37,915 nucleotides of DNA from JAGOPB01 sp964606295 (GTDB lineage Bacteria; Patescibacteriota; Minisyncoccia; Phycocordibacterales; UBA9973), in contig CAZSFR010000004.1 in NCBI GenBank assembly GCA_964606295.1, positions 1 through 37,915 of the forward strand. The letters run 5' to 3'. Below are positions 14,458 through 23,058 of this stretch, in pieces. Below the pieces are notes generated by a model, which worked only from the letters and a program-made list of their open reading frames with translations, did not search any database and was not told the origin of the DNA. A program made the position numbers and the translations under genes. The first letter of the stretch is position 1; every line of letters begins with the position of its first letter.

Positions 14458-16786
14458 AAGATTTCCGTATATATTGATCGGCATCGCTTCTGTAATAATC
14501 GGAGCGACTATTACTTTTGCCCTCCTCTTATACGGCGGAAATATCGAGGCCTTCGTTGGAAATGCAACAGCGCACACAAGACAAAGTGTCTTATCATTTG
14601 TACAGAAAATCGCACATGGTAATAAAGATGCCATAGCGGAGGTATCAGTGCCTGAAGTAGAGTCCGAGGAACCGTTTCGGATCACACTTGGAACAATTGA
14701 TGACATCACATTCGTGCCTGATGCGACAGGTAAAACAGTCCGCATCAATCTTGAGAGCATGGAAATTTCAACCTACGAAAACGGCACCTTACAGAAAACA
14801 TATCCCGTACTGGCGAAAGGAAAACCTGGGAGCTACTGGGAAACGCCTGGTGGCGAATATCAGATTTTGACGAAAGAAGATCGACACCTTTCCTCTGTCG
14901 GCAAGGTGTGGATGCCGTACTCTCAGCAATTTTTTGGTAACTTTTTTATTCACGGCTGGCCATATTATCAAAATGGAGAAGACTTTCCTGTTGGAAACGG
15001 TTTCTCTGGTGGATGTATCCGACTTTCGACTGAAAACGCAAAAGAGTTGTATAGCTGGACCGATATAAGTACACGAGTTTCGATTTACAGTACGAAGCTA
15101 ATTAAAGAATCCGACGTAAAAGAAAACGGTTACTTTGTTATTGATCCGAAGAAGAAACTTTCAGTCAGTGCAACAAGCTATCTCGTTGGCGACATTGAAA
15201 CAGGAGAAATTATTCTTGAAAAAGCTAGCGACAAAGTACTCCCTATTGCCTCTGTCACCAAGCTCATGACTGCACTCACTTCACTTGATGTTGTATCGCA
15301 AAGAAGAGATGTGACAATCACGAGCGCCTATCTCGAGGTACAAGGCCAGTCAGGAGGACTGCGAGTCGGCGAGGTTATCGGCACAAACGATCTCATCTAT
15401 CCGCTCTTGCTCGAATCCTCAAACGATGCCGGAGAGGCTTTGGCGCGCTTCATCGGAAGAGACTACTTCATCAAAAGCATGAACGAAAAAGCACGCGCAA
15501 TCGGCATGACGAATTCGACATTTAGTGATCCAACGGGTCTCGCAAAAGACGATGCTTCAACAGCACAAGATCTCTTCCGTTTCGCAAAATATCTCAAAGA
15601 AAACAAGCAGTTCATTCTCGATGCATCAATAGAAAAAACTCGCTCTGCGGGAGTGCACACATGGCACAACACGAGCCAGTTTTTGGGAACTGAGGGATAT
15701 GAAGGTGGCAAGCGCGGATACACTGATCCTGCACGAGAAACTAATTTGGGTATTTTCACACTTCCTGTTTCGGAATTTCACAAACGCTCACTTGCTATTG
15801 TTGTACTCGGTAGCGAAGATAGATATAGAGACACGAAAAGTATTTTGGATTACCTCCGAAGCAATGTGTACTTCGGAGATAACAAGAGCGACATAACTTT
15901 CTATGTACCCCCGCCACCACCAAAGGATACGACACTAGTTTTCGGAGGAGATGTCATGCTTGACCGTGGTGTGAAAGCATCTGTTGAGAAAAATTTTGGT
16001 GGTGATTATAGTCAATTATTCACATCCCTCACGAAGCTTCGTGATGCTGATATCGCATTCGTAAATCTTGAAGGTCCTATTTCAGATATAGGCAATAATG
16101 TTGGAAGCAAGTATTCATTCCGCATGGACCCTGCCGTTATTCCTGTTTTGAAAAATTCTGGTATCGATATCGTCTCCTTTGCAAACAACCATGCTGGTGA
16201 TTGGAACAAACCCGCCTTTGATGATACGCGAGCGAGGCTTACAAATGCTGGTATCCAGTACACGGGCGCAGGTTCTACTGAAAAACTTGCAGAAACGCCA
16301 ATCATCATAGAACACAACGGCAACAGTGTTGGCTATCTCGGAACAACAGATGTGGGGCCAAACTGGCTTGAAGCAAAAGGTACTTCTTCAGGTATTTTGC
16401 TTGCGAGTGATCCCCTTCTCCCTGAAATCATAAAGAATGCGAGTGAGAAAGTAGACATACTAGTCATGTCATTCCATTGGGGCGAAGAATACAAGGAAGC
16501 AAACGACAGACAAAAAGCGCTCGCGCATATGGCAATCGACAATGGCGCAGATCTCGTCATTGGACACCACCCGCACGTAATCGAAGAGAGCGAATGGTAC
16601 AAAGATGGCTATATCGCCTACAGCCTCGGCAACCTTATTTTTGACCAATACTTTTCTCCTGAGACAATGCAGGGCTTGCTTCTCGAAGTTGAGCTTGAAG
16701 ACAAGAGGGTCGTTTCAGTGAAGAAAAATCTTGTAAAATTGAACGGATACTTTCAGCCATATGAAATAAGAGATATGGAGGAATAG
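14450..16786 (+). CDS. Three-domain envelope enzyme: L,D-transpeptidase / D,D-carboxypeptidase / CapA-type phosphoesterase
   Basis: 778 residues. A membrane anchor (about 7-28) is followed by three enzymes. (1) A YkuD L,D-transpeptidase, about 95-214, with IHGW (H168) and FSGGCIRLS (C189); the usual SHGC His is Gly here. (2) A peptidase S11 D-alanyl-D-alanine carboxypeptidase, about 236-475, with SVTK (S268, K271), SSN (S323-N325) and GGKRGYT in place of KTG. (3) A CapA/PgsA-like metallophosphatase fold, about 495-770, with GGDVML, NLEGP, FANNHAGD, SFHWGEEY, IGHHPHV and YSLGNLIFDQ. The expected site is outside the membrane, remodelling peptidoglycan crosslinks; the CapA domain may handle a polyglutamate-like or other surface polymer. 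The fusion implies the steps act at one place. Its start overlaps rnr by 8 bp. Confidence 0.93.
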   Translation: MHKRFPYILIGIASVIIGATITFALLLYGGNIEAFVGNATAHTRQSVLSFVQKIAHGNKDAIAEVSVPEVESEEPFRITLGTIDDITFVPDATGKTVRINLESMEISTYENGTLQKTYPVLAKGKPGSYWETPGGEYQILTKEDRHLSSVGKVWMPYSQQFFGNFFIHGWPYYQNGEDFPVGNGFSGGCIRLSTENAKELYSWTDISTRVSIYSTKLIKESDVKENGYFVIDPKKKLSVSATSYLVGDIETGEIILEKASDKVLPIASVTKLMTALTSLDVVSQRRDVTITSAYLEVQGQSGGLRVGEVIGTNDLIYPLLLESSNDAGEALARFIGRDYFIKSMNEKARAIGMTNSTFSDPTGLAKDDASTAQDLFRFAKYLKENKQFILDASIEKTRSAGVHTWHNTSQFLGTEGYEGGKRGYTDPARETNLGIFTLPVSEFHKRSLAIVVLGSEDRYRDTKSILDYLRSNVYFGDNKSDITFYVPPPPPKDTTLVFGGDVMLDRGVKASVEKNFGGDYSQLFTSLTKLRDADIAFVNLEGPISDIGNNVGSKYSFRMDPAVIPVLKNSGIDIVSFANNHAGDWNKPAFDDTRARLTNAGIQYTGAGSTEKLAETPIIIEHNGNSVGYLGTTDVGPNWLEAKGTSSGILLASDPLLPEIIKNASEKVDILVMSFHWGEEYKEANDRQKALAHMAIDNGADLVIGHHPHVIEESEWYKDGYIAYSLGNLIFDQYFSPETMQGLLLEVELEDKRVVSVKKNLVKLNGYFQPYEIRDMEE

Positions 16787-16843
16787 AAGAAACATCCCAA
16801 CTAATTTACTTTTTGCTTGACATCTTCCTTATAACCTGTGGCG

Positions 16844-16852
16844 TGTTACAAT
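16844..16852 (+). promoter_or_regulatory. Extended -10 promoter candidate of the glycosidase-esterase gene
   Basis: TGT-TACAAT, identical to the truB box. TTGACA at 16817-16822 is too far (24 nt) to be a standard -35. The leader would be about 40 nt. Confidence 0.4.
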
Positions 16853-16900
16853 AAAGCAACCTTAGTCGGGATTTATTATGTAGCATTATTTGTCTTTACT

Positions 16901-19900
16901 ATGAAATTTTTTAATCACGAGTATGACTCAGTCAAAGCAATATTGCTTGCCGTCTTCATCGTTCTTTGTGGCGTGTTTATCATCACAACTGGCGGAGTTC
17001 GCTGGAACATATTGCCTGGACTCGTCAATTTTGACGACAGTGCCGAGATAAGCATTACCCTCTCATCCATAGCAGGTGCACAGCCTGTAGAAAGTGGTAT
17101 ATACGGTACGGGCACCGCAAAGTTCCTCGACGAAGTAGGAACAATCCCTTCATGGCAAGACGATATCACAGAATCACTCGAGGAACTCTCTCCTACGGTC
17201 CTACGATTCCCCGCAGGTGGACTCGTCAAATATTCTCACGTATGGACAGATCACATGAACCAACCTCTCAGTGCAGAAGAAACTACTGCTCTCGTTAACG
17301 GAAATGAGATTCGTGGAAATGGCTGGATCTTGGAAGACCGTATCGAGGAAGAAGAGGCCGGCAATGATGGTGAGCTCGCAGAAATTACAGCACCAAAACC
17401 TAAATACGGAAACCTCTCCTATCTAGAAGGGTTCCAAAATTTACTGTCGAGAAATTTTATTCACGACTTTGTTGACATTACTGAGCAGACAAACTCAGAT
17501 GCTCTCTTTGTTGTCAATATAAATTATGGTACGCCAGCGGAAGCTGCACAGCAGATAGAATTTCTGATCAACCAAGGCGTGACTATTCGCGGAGTCGAAA
17601 TGGGAAATGAAGTGTACTCAAAAGCGAATAAATACTTTATGGCGGGTAGCCCGAGCGTACAAGCACCGATCGGCGTCACTAATTATTTGAACGACGCAGA
17701 TGAATTCCGCACAGCTATCGAAGCAGTTGCTCCAGGACTCTCTTATGCGGTTGTTTCTGCGCCTAAAAAAGGTATCGAAGAAACAGTTGACGGATTTGAT
17801 GGAGACACTGATTACAATGGATATTGGAACACTGCACTCGCTACACAGATGGGATCACATGGTTATACAAACTACATAATGCATTTCTATGCACCGTTTA
17901 CTCCTTGTATAGACGAAGTTGCGACAGGAATAAAAAGTGTAATTTTTGAATGCGGAAAAAATGAGATGAAGACATTTCGTAAGTTAGCAGTACAAAATTC
18001 TGAAGAAATAGTTTTTCCAGCAACGCTCGATTGGTACGCATCAAAATTTCCTGGTAAAAATATGTGGCTCACTGAGTGGAACATAAACCAAGATCAAGAA
18101 AAAACTGCTTCCAAATTTGCAAACTCAGTACTCCATGGTATCTTCACGCAGGATATGATGACTATGATGAACGATGCGAACGTTCGCCACGACAACTTCA
18201 TCAAGTTCTCTATCTATCACACACTCGCAACAGATGGTGGCAATGCACTCCTTAACAAGCGAAGAGTCGGCAACGTAGCAAGTACAGAACCTGAAGACAT
18301 CGGGGGGTTTGTCCGACGTACGCCGTACTTTGCTATGAAAAGTATGAAAGACATCTACCGATCTTCTGCAATTCCTATGGAAACAACTTTTACTATCAAT
18401 GACCCAAGTGTCGACACAGAAGAAATTTCTATACATGCCTACAAGAAGAATAACGGCGATATAATTTTTTCTGTAACCAACACCACTGAAAAAACTCTTC
18501 GTATTGGAAACTTCGTTGTAGACGGACAAATGGTCAATCTAGATGACTCTAGTGGTAGCATAGAATTCTTGGAAGGAGCATCAAACGCTGCAAGTAGAGG
18601 AGAAACTGAATTTGCCGTTACTCCAGACGAAGAAGCAAATATGCTCGAGGATCAATATAGCCAAATCTCAGATCTTCTCATACCTGGATTCGGTGTCGGA
18701 ACGTTCTCTGTTAGCCCAGAATATATAGCAGTCGAAGAAATAACCAATAATGACATAATCCCTAGCCCGGACAACAACGTTGTATTTTCAAGTCAAAATA
18801 TAACCTATGCTACAACTCCAGCTGGAACCAATCTTGATTTTGATCTTTCAAAACCATCTGGTGCACAAAACCCACTTCCCCTTATTTTCTTCCTTCACGG
18901 AGGAGCATTTGAGGAAGGAGGACTAGACACTATAGACGACTTCGTCAATGACTTTACAGGATCTGGATATGCGACAGCTGAGGTAGAATATCGAGGGACA
19001 GATGAGGGACTCTTCCCTGCTCAGGTTCGCGATATTAATGGAGCGGTAAGATATGTTCGTGCGCATGCAAATGAGTTGGGAATTGATCCAAACAAGATTG
19101 CAATTGCTGGAAGCTCTTCGGGCGCTATGCTCATCTCTATGATCGGCGCTTCAAGTGAAGTAGCCGAATATGAAGGTACGACAGGTGGAAATACTGGATT
19201 CTCAAGTAAACCAAATGCTGTGATAGACCTCTTCGGATCACTTGATCCAGACGACGTATTTGGTGGAATGCCAGGCGGTATAGTTGCAACATTTCTTTCT
19301 CTCTTCGGATGTGCGAATGAAGCGACCTGTGATGAAGCAAATGATGCGGTTGCTGCAAATTATGTAGATTCAAACGACCCTCCGTTCTTAATCATCCATG
19401 GTACAGCTGATGCAGGATATCAAAACTCTGTAAAACTACAAGGCATATTTACAGACGCAGGAATCGATTCTACATTTATTAGCGCCCCTGGAATAGGACA
19501 TGACAAAAATGCTATTTTGACCCTGCATGCAGGTGATATAGTTTCATTCCTTGATGATAAGTTGTATTTTGAAACAACAGAAGGAGGTGTACCTGAAACA
19601 GACCAGACTGGTGATGGTTGTGGATTCTTCCCGGGCCTCCTGGGGCTCTGTAACGATGACCCAATTCCTTCTCCACCGCCTGCTCCACCAGTGAATTCTG
19701 ATACAGTGGTTCCAAGGATTTCCATCTCCACTCCAATAGACAAAGCTACCATCTCAGGAGGAATAATTGAGATACAAGCACAGTCTACGGATGCAGGAGG
19801 AGTGGCAAAAGTAGATTTCTACCAAGGCACAACCTTGCTAGGCTCTGATGTCACATCTCCTTACAAATTTGGTTGGGATACTATGGCGCTTCCTTCAGGT

Positions 19901-19975
19901 ATGTATACACTTCGTGCAGTCTCCTACGACAATGCAGGCAACTCAGCAACTGCCCAAATAAAAGTGAGGAAATAG
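16901..19975 (+). CDS. Secreted/anchored glycoside hydrolase (clan GH-A-like) - esterase - Ig-like protein
   Basis: 1024 residues from the ATG at 16901 (MKFFNHEYDSVKAILLAVF). A membrane segment at about 11-31 anchors or exports it. Residues of about 55-480 resemble a TIM-barrel glycosidase of the GH51/GH79 type: VLRFPAGGLV, acid/base in GVEMGNEVY (E237) and nucleophile candidate in MWLTEWNIN (E392). A beta-sandwich follows. Residues of about 635-890 are an alpha/beta hydrolase: HGGAF oxyanion loop (666-670), GSSSGA (S739), HGTAD (D837) and GIGHD (H867), as in acetyl-xylan or carboxyl esterases. A short Pro-rich linker (about 920-932) leads to a C-terminal Ig-like domain (ISISTPIDKATISGG...). 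Together this suggests debranching and deacetylating an extracellular polysaccharide; the substrate is inferred. It is followed by its own terminator. Confidence 0.9.
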   Translation: MKFFNHEYDSVKAILLAVFIVLCGVFIITTGGVRWNILPGLVNFDDSAEISITLSSIAGAQPVESGIYGTGTAKFLDEVGTIPSWQDDITESLEELSPTVLRFPAGGLVKYSHVWTDHMNQPLSAEETTALVNGNEIRGNGWILEDRIEEEEAGNDGELAEITAPKPKYGNLSYLEGFQNLLSRNFIHDFVDITEQTNSDALFVVNINYGTPAEAAQQIEFLINQGVTIRGVEMGNEVYSKANKYFMAGSPSVQAPIGVTNYLNDADEFRTAIEAVAPGLSYAVVSAPKKGIEETVDGFDGDTDYNGYWNTALATQMGSHGYTNYIMHFYAPFTPCIDEVATGIKSVIFECGKNEMKTFRKLAVQNSEEIVFPATLDWYASKFPGKNMWLTEWNINQDQEKTASKFANSVLHGIFTQDMMTMMNDANVRHDNFIKFSIYHTLATDGGNALLNKRRVGNVASTEPEDIGGFVRRTPYFAMKSMKDIYRSSAIPMETTFTINDPSVDTEEISIHAYKKNNGDIIFSVTNTTEKTLRIGNFVVDGQMVNLDDSSGSIEFLEGASNAASRGETEFAVTPDEEANMLEDQYSQISDLLIPGFGVGTFSVSPEYIAVEEITNNDIIPSPDNNVVFSSQNITYATTPAGTNLDFDLSKPSGAQNPLPLIFFLHGGAFEEGGLDTIDDFVNDFTGSGYATAEVEYRGTDEGLFPAQVRDINGAVRYVRAHANELGIDPNKIAIAGSSSGAMLISMIGASSEVAEYEGTTGGNTGFSSKPNAVIDLFGSLDPDDVFGGMPGGIVATFLSLFGCANEATCDEANDAVAANYVDSNDPPFLIIHGTADAGYQNSVKLQGIFTDAGIDSTFISAPGIGHDKNAILTLHAGDIVSFLDDKLYFETTEGGVPETDQTGDGCGFFPGLLGLCNDDPIPSPPPAPPVNSDTVVPRISISTPIDKATISGGIIEIQAQSTDAGGVAKVDFYQGTTLLGSDVTSPYKFGWDTMALPSGMYTLRAVSYDNAGNSATAQIKVRK

Positions 19976-19999
19976 TAATCCACTAAAGATCTTACTCAA

Positions 20000-20027
20000 A
20001 CAGGAACCCTATGCGGTTCCTGTTTTG
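20000..20027 (+). terminator. Intrinsic terminator of the glycosidase-esterase gene
   Basis: Perfect ACAGGAACC/GGTTCCTGT arms (20000-20008/20015-20023) with a 6-nt loop and a short T run. Confidence 0.85.
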
Positions 20028-20035
20028 TATTCAAT

Positions 20036-20064
20036 TAAAAAAGCCGCCCAAAATTGGAACGGCT
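20036..20064 (-). terminator. Intrinsic terminator of the small membrane protein gene
   Basis: Minus strand AGCCG/CGGCT arms (20064-20060/20046-20042) followed by a T run. It faces the plus-strand terminator at 20000-20027. Confidence 0.8.
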
Positions 20065-20085
20065 AGATTTAAAATCTAAAAATTT

Positions 20086-20316
20086 CTACATTTTTTTGTC
20101 ACCCCTATGTACACGATCTTCGTGCTCATAGTTTTTTCCTGGCAATAGGTCCCAGCCACCACTCGCAATGTGGTATGCAAACACGACTATCCCGACAACT
20201 CCGAGCAGGGATCCTATCACATTAAATATTGAAATACTTTCAGTAACACCTGGTGTAGCTGAAAAGAGTGGAAGCGTACTCATAGCTCCCACAAAAAGAA
20301 GGCTAATTTTTTTCAT
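20086..20316 (-). CDS. Small membrane protein of unknown function
   Basis: 76 residues. It has a signal-peptide-like N-terminus (MKKISLLFVGAMSTLPLFSA), a second hydrophobic helix (about 30-52, FNVIGSLLGVVGIVVFAYHIA), then a short charged tail (NYEHEDRVHRGDKKM). Probably one or two membrane passes with the tail cytoplasmic or exposed, depending on cleavage. No family recognised. A full -35/-10 promoter, a leader hairpin and a private terminator make it an independent transcription unit between the glycosidase gene and smc. Confidence 0.75.
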   Translation of the reverse strand: MKKISLLFVGAMSTLPLFSATPGVTESISIFNVIGSLLGVVGIVVFAYHIASGGWDLLPGKNYEHEDRVHRGDKKM

Positions 20317-20322
20317 ATCATA

Positions 20323-20373
20323 TATGGTTTATTTGTTCAAATTAACCATACTCCTTGCGCTAAGCCGTGTCAA
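20323..20373 (-). promoter_or_regulatory. Promoter and leader hairpin of the small membrane protein
   Basis: Minus strand TTGACA (20373-20368), 17-nt spacer, TATGGT (20350-20345). From the -10 box onward, 13-nt arms with one mismatch (20350-20338 with 20335-20323) can form a hairpin ending 6 nt before the ATG at 20316. Confidence 0.7.
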
Positions 20374-20382
20374 CAAAACGCC

Positions 20383-22650
20383 TTATTTGGCAACTTTGAC
20401 TGCTTCCTCAAATTTTATAGACAAGAGTCTCGATGCTGTATCGGATCCAAGTGTCACACCATAGAGTACCTGCGCGCGCGACATTGTCTCGCGGTTGTGC
20501 GTGACAACAATAAGTTCTGAATATTTGGAAAGTCGCTCAAGCATATCTCCATATCTGCGAGAATTTGCTTCATCGAGAGCTGCGTCAGTTTCATCGAGCA
20601 CGAGAAATGGTGGAGGATTGACCTGAGACATCGCAAAGAGGAGCGCGATAGATGTGAGCGACCGCTCGCCACCAGATAGCATCATGAGCTCCTTCACTTT
20701 CTTCTGAGGCAATGAAATATTGATATCGATACCATGTTCAATTTTCTCCTCATCCTTAAGTATGACGTCTTCCCCCTCTTCCTCCTCACCTTTCTTTCTT
20801 CGCTTCTCCTCAATAATCACGGAGAGATACGCATGTCCTCCACCAAACATAAGTGAGAAAAAGTCTTGAAACTGCTTATTTATTTTTTCTATGCCAAGTT
20901 TGAATTCTCGTTCGATTGTATCCCTAAGCTCTCGGACAATATCCTTCATGGAAAAGATACTCTTCTCCAAATCATCAAGTTCCTTTGCCAAGAAAGCATC
21001 TCTCGCACCCACCTCCTCGTACTCTTTGAATGTCTCCTGACCTGTTTGACCACCATACTCTTCGAGTTTGATTTTCAATCTTTCTATATATTTACGTCTG
21101 TTCTCCTGCGCCTCATCGGTCGCATCCTCATCTTGCGCGTGGTCTTCCTTATGGCGGAAAAGCAGTATGTCGCTCCCGATGAGAGCGTTCCCTTCTTTGA
21201 TTTCCTCCTCAAACAACGACTGACGTTTGAAAAGTGCTTCCTCCTTCACCCCAAGGAGCGCTAGCTCATTTCCAAGCTCTCTCTCTCGTACACGCAGGTC
21301 GTACAGCGAACGCTCGCGAAGCACTTTTGCTTCGTTCTCGTCCTTATACTTCTCACGAAGTTCTGCTATTTTGCCTTCAGTATCTTTTTCACGTAGTGAA
21401 ATGTCTGCGACATCTTTCTCAATGACAACAAGAGCCTTTTTTAATTCTTCGTATTCTTCTTTCTTTTTCTCTTTTCCGTCTGCTTCAAGCGGTCCGTTCT
21501 CCAGGTAGCGAATCCAAAAAGTTTCAAGTTTTTCCCGCATCTCTCCAAGCACGCCTCTGACTTTCGTGATATCATCATCGCGACTTGCGATATCGATTGA
21601 ATTCCACAACATACTTTTGAGCTCTTTGAGCGACTCTCTCGGCAAAACTATATTTTCACTTTTTGTACGCACATCGCTTTTCAATTCCCTTTCCAGTATT
21701 TCAATCAATGTTGCTGTGCGAGTGAATGTCTGCTGGAGCAATTCCTTCTTCTGTCGAATATCTGTCCGTACAGTATCAAGTCGGCGTTCCTCTTCTTTGA
21801 GAACCGACTCCTTGTAGTTGTCATTGTCTACATCACTTGCCTTGAGTTTCTCGTTTGTGAGTGTAAGTTCGCGCTTCAATTCGCTAGACTGTGTACGATA
21901 TGCGGTCGTTTTCTCGTCAACAATTTTGGTTTCGAGTGATAGATATACTTTGTACCTGTCTCGCAAATCCTTTTTTAATTCTTCTGCTAGTTCAAGCTTC
22001 TCAACTTGCTTTTTGAGGAATCGCAAATGTGGTGCTATTTCACGGCGAAGCAATTCGACTTCGCGCATGTTTTCTTGGCTTTTCTCAAGTTTACGCTCAC
22101 TGTCACGAAGACGATATTGATAAATTTTGAGTCCAAGAGCGTCCTCAATCATTTCTCTTCGATCTTTTGGAGATGACGACAAGATTCTATCTGCTTCACC
22201 TTGAGAGATAATGTGATGCCCTGATGCCCCTATGTTGACTGATGAAAGCAACTCAATAATGTCTTTAAGACGAACTTCTGACCCGTTCACTGTGTATTTG
22301 CTCCCACCGTCACCATAAATTTCTCGAGCTATCTCTATTTCATCAAAATCAACTGCGATGCCAGTATCACTTCCTATGCGAAAAAGCTTCCGATTGTTGT
22401 CGAAGACCATCGCGACACGAGCTCTGTTTTGCGCAGAAAGACTCTTTGAGCCCTTGAAAATGAGATCACTTCCGGATTTACCACGCAGACTTTTCATGGA
22501 TTGCTCGCCCAAAACAAACCGCATCGCTTCAACTATGTTGGATTTTCCTGAGCCGTTGGGACCAACCACCGCAGTAATTGGCGTCGTAAAATCAAGCGCG
22601 GTTTTTTTCGCAAATGATTTGAACCCACTCATTTCGATACGTTTAAGCAT
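20383..22650 (-). CDS. smc: Compact SMC-type chromosome segregation ATPase
   Basis: 755 residues against about 1,170 for a typical bacterial SMC. The N-terminal head has FKSFAKKTALDF and Walker A GPNGSGKSN (about 30-38); the C-terminal head has the ABC signature LSGGERSLTSIALLF and Walker B PFLVLDETDAALDEAN. Between them lies only about 480 residues of coiled coil, interrupted near the middle by a short non-coiled stretch (about ENIVLPRESL to GVLGEMREKL). The Gly-rich SMC hinge is not visible. Expected role: ATP-driven DNA tethering or loop formation, but dimerisation must differ or use a reduced hinge. SbcC/RecN are less likely because the N-terminus and signature are SMC-type. AAGTTGAAAG-type repeat sequence lies directly upstream. 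Confidence 0.9.
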   Translation of the reverse strand: MLKRIEMSGFKSFAKKTALDFTTPITAVVGPNGSGKSNIVEAMRFVLGEQSMKSLRGKSGSDLIFKGSKSLSAQNRARVAMVFDNNRKLFRIGSDTGIAVDFDEIEIAREIYGDGGSKYTVNGSEVRLKDIIELLSSVNIGASGHHIISQGEADRILSSSPKDRREMIEDALGLKIYQYRLRDSERKLEKSQENMREVELLRREIAPHLRFLKKQVEKLELAEELKKDLRDRYKVYLSLETKIVDEKTTAYRTQSSELKRELTLTNEKLKASDVDNDNYKESVLKEEERRLDTVRTDIRQKKELLQQTFTRTATLIEILERELKSDVRTKSENIVLPRESLKELKSMLWNSIDIASRDDDITKVRGVLGEMREKLETFWIRYLENGPLEADGKEKKKEEYEELKKALVVIEKDVADISLREKDTEGKIAELREKYKDENEAKVLRERSLYDLRVRERELGNELALLGVKEEALFKRQSLFEEEIKEGNALIGSDILLFRHKEDHAQDEDATDEAQENRRKYIERLKIKLEEYGGQTGQETFKEYEEVGARDAFLAKELDDLEKSIFSMKDIVRELRDTIEREFKLGIEKINKQFQDFFSLMFGGGHAYLSVIIEEKRRKKGEEEEGEDVILKDEEKIEHGIDINISLPQKKVKELMMLSGGERSLTSIALLFAMSQVNPPPFLVLDETDAALDEANSRRYGDMLERLSKYSELIVVTHNRETMSRAQVLYGVTLGSDTASRLLSIKFEEAVKVAK

Positions 22651-22652
22651 AA

Positions 22653-22683
22653 AGTTGAAAGTCTAAAGTTAAAAGCAAATTAA
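22653..22683. repeat. AAGTTGAAAGT-type repeat between the four-helix-bundle gene and smc
   Basis: AAGTTGAAAGTCTAAAGTTA-like sequence of the dispersed family. It bounds one side of the four-helix-bundle gene; the other side is at 23022-23058. Confidence 0.8.
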
Positions 22684-23021
22684 AGCTTTTTAATAAACCC
22701 TGATAGTATTTTAGCAATTTTTGTCGCTTGTTCATAGAGCTTTTCTCCTTCATTTTTAGAGAAGTAATTGAGGGACATACCGAAAGCAATCATAGAGCGC
22801 GCCTCACCAGCAGAACCTTTCGCAATATACAAAAACTGCTTCATCTCCTTTTGTGTCTGTCGCTCAAAGCCTTCAGCTACATTATTCATGATAGAGATAG
22901 CAGCACGTTGCAACTGATTTTTAAACGAATGATCTTTTAAAGATTCTAAGATTCTGTAGACAGCTATAGTTAGAATTTTTGCCTTTTGCCATGCAATTGA
23001 ATCTTCAAATTGTTTGCTCAT
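22680..23021 (-). CDS. Four-helix-bundle protein (23S rRNA intervening-sequence / S23 family)
   Basis: 113 residues, a typical length. Family signs are FEDSIAWQKAKILTIAVYRI, the helix pair with AAISIMNNVAEGFERQTQKEMKQFLYIAKGSAGEARSMI, and the C-terminal ATKIAKILSGFIKKL. Relatives are encoded in 23S rRNA intervening sequences or stand alone; structural relatives include the Avd protein of diversity-generating retroelements. No reverse transcriptase or variable repeat is present here. The gene sits inside the rnc-smc run with AAGTTGAAAGT-type repeats on both sides, which suggests insertion as a cassette. Biochemical role unknown. Confidence 0.93.
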   Translation of the reverse strand: MSKQFEDSIAWQKAKILTIAVYRILESLKDHSFKNQLQRAAISIMNNVAEGFERQTQKEMKQFLYIAKGSAGEARSMIAFGMSLNYFSKNEGEKLYEQATKIAKILSGFIKKL

Positions 23022-23058
23022 ATGTTTTTCACTTTCAACTTTCCACTTTCAACTTCTA
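23022..23058. repeat. AAGTTGAAAGT-type repeat between rnc and the four-helix-bundle gene
   Basis: Two tandem units (minus strand GAAGTTGAAAGTGGAAAGTT and onward) between the rnc stop and the next start. It contains no promoter that I can see. Confidence 0.85.

Noticed and set aside
16838..16900. Longer N-terminus of the glycosidase-esterase
   Set aside because: The upstream codons overlap the extended -10 box and would precede the expected transcription start.
22680..23021. Diversity-generating retroelement (Avd-like protein)
   Set aside because: No reverse transcriptase, template repeat or variable repeat is present in the window; only the fold family is shared.
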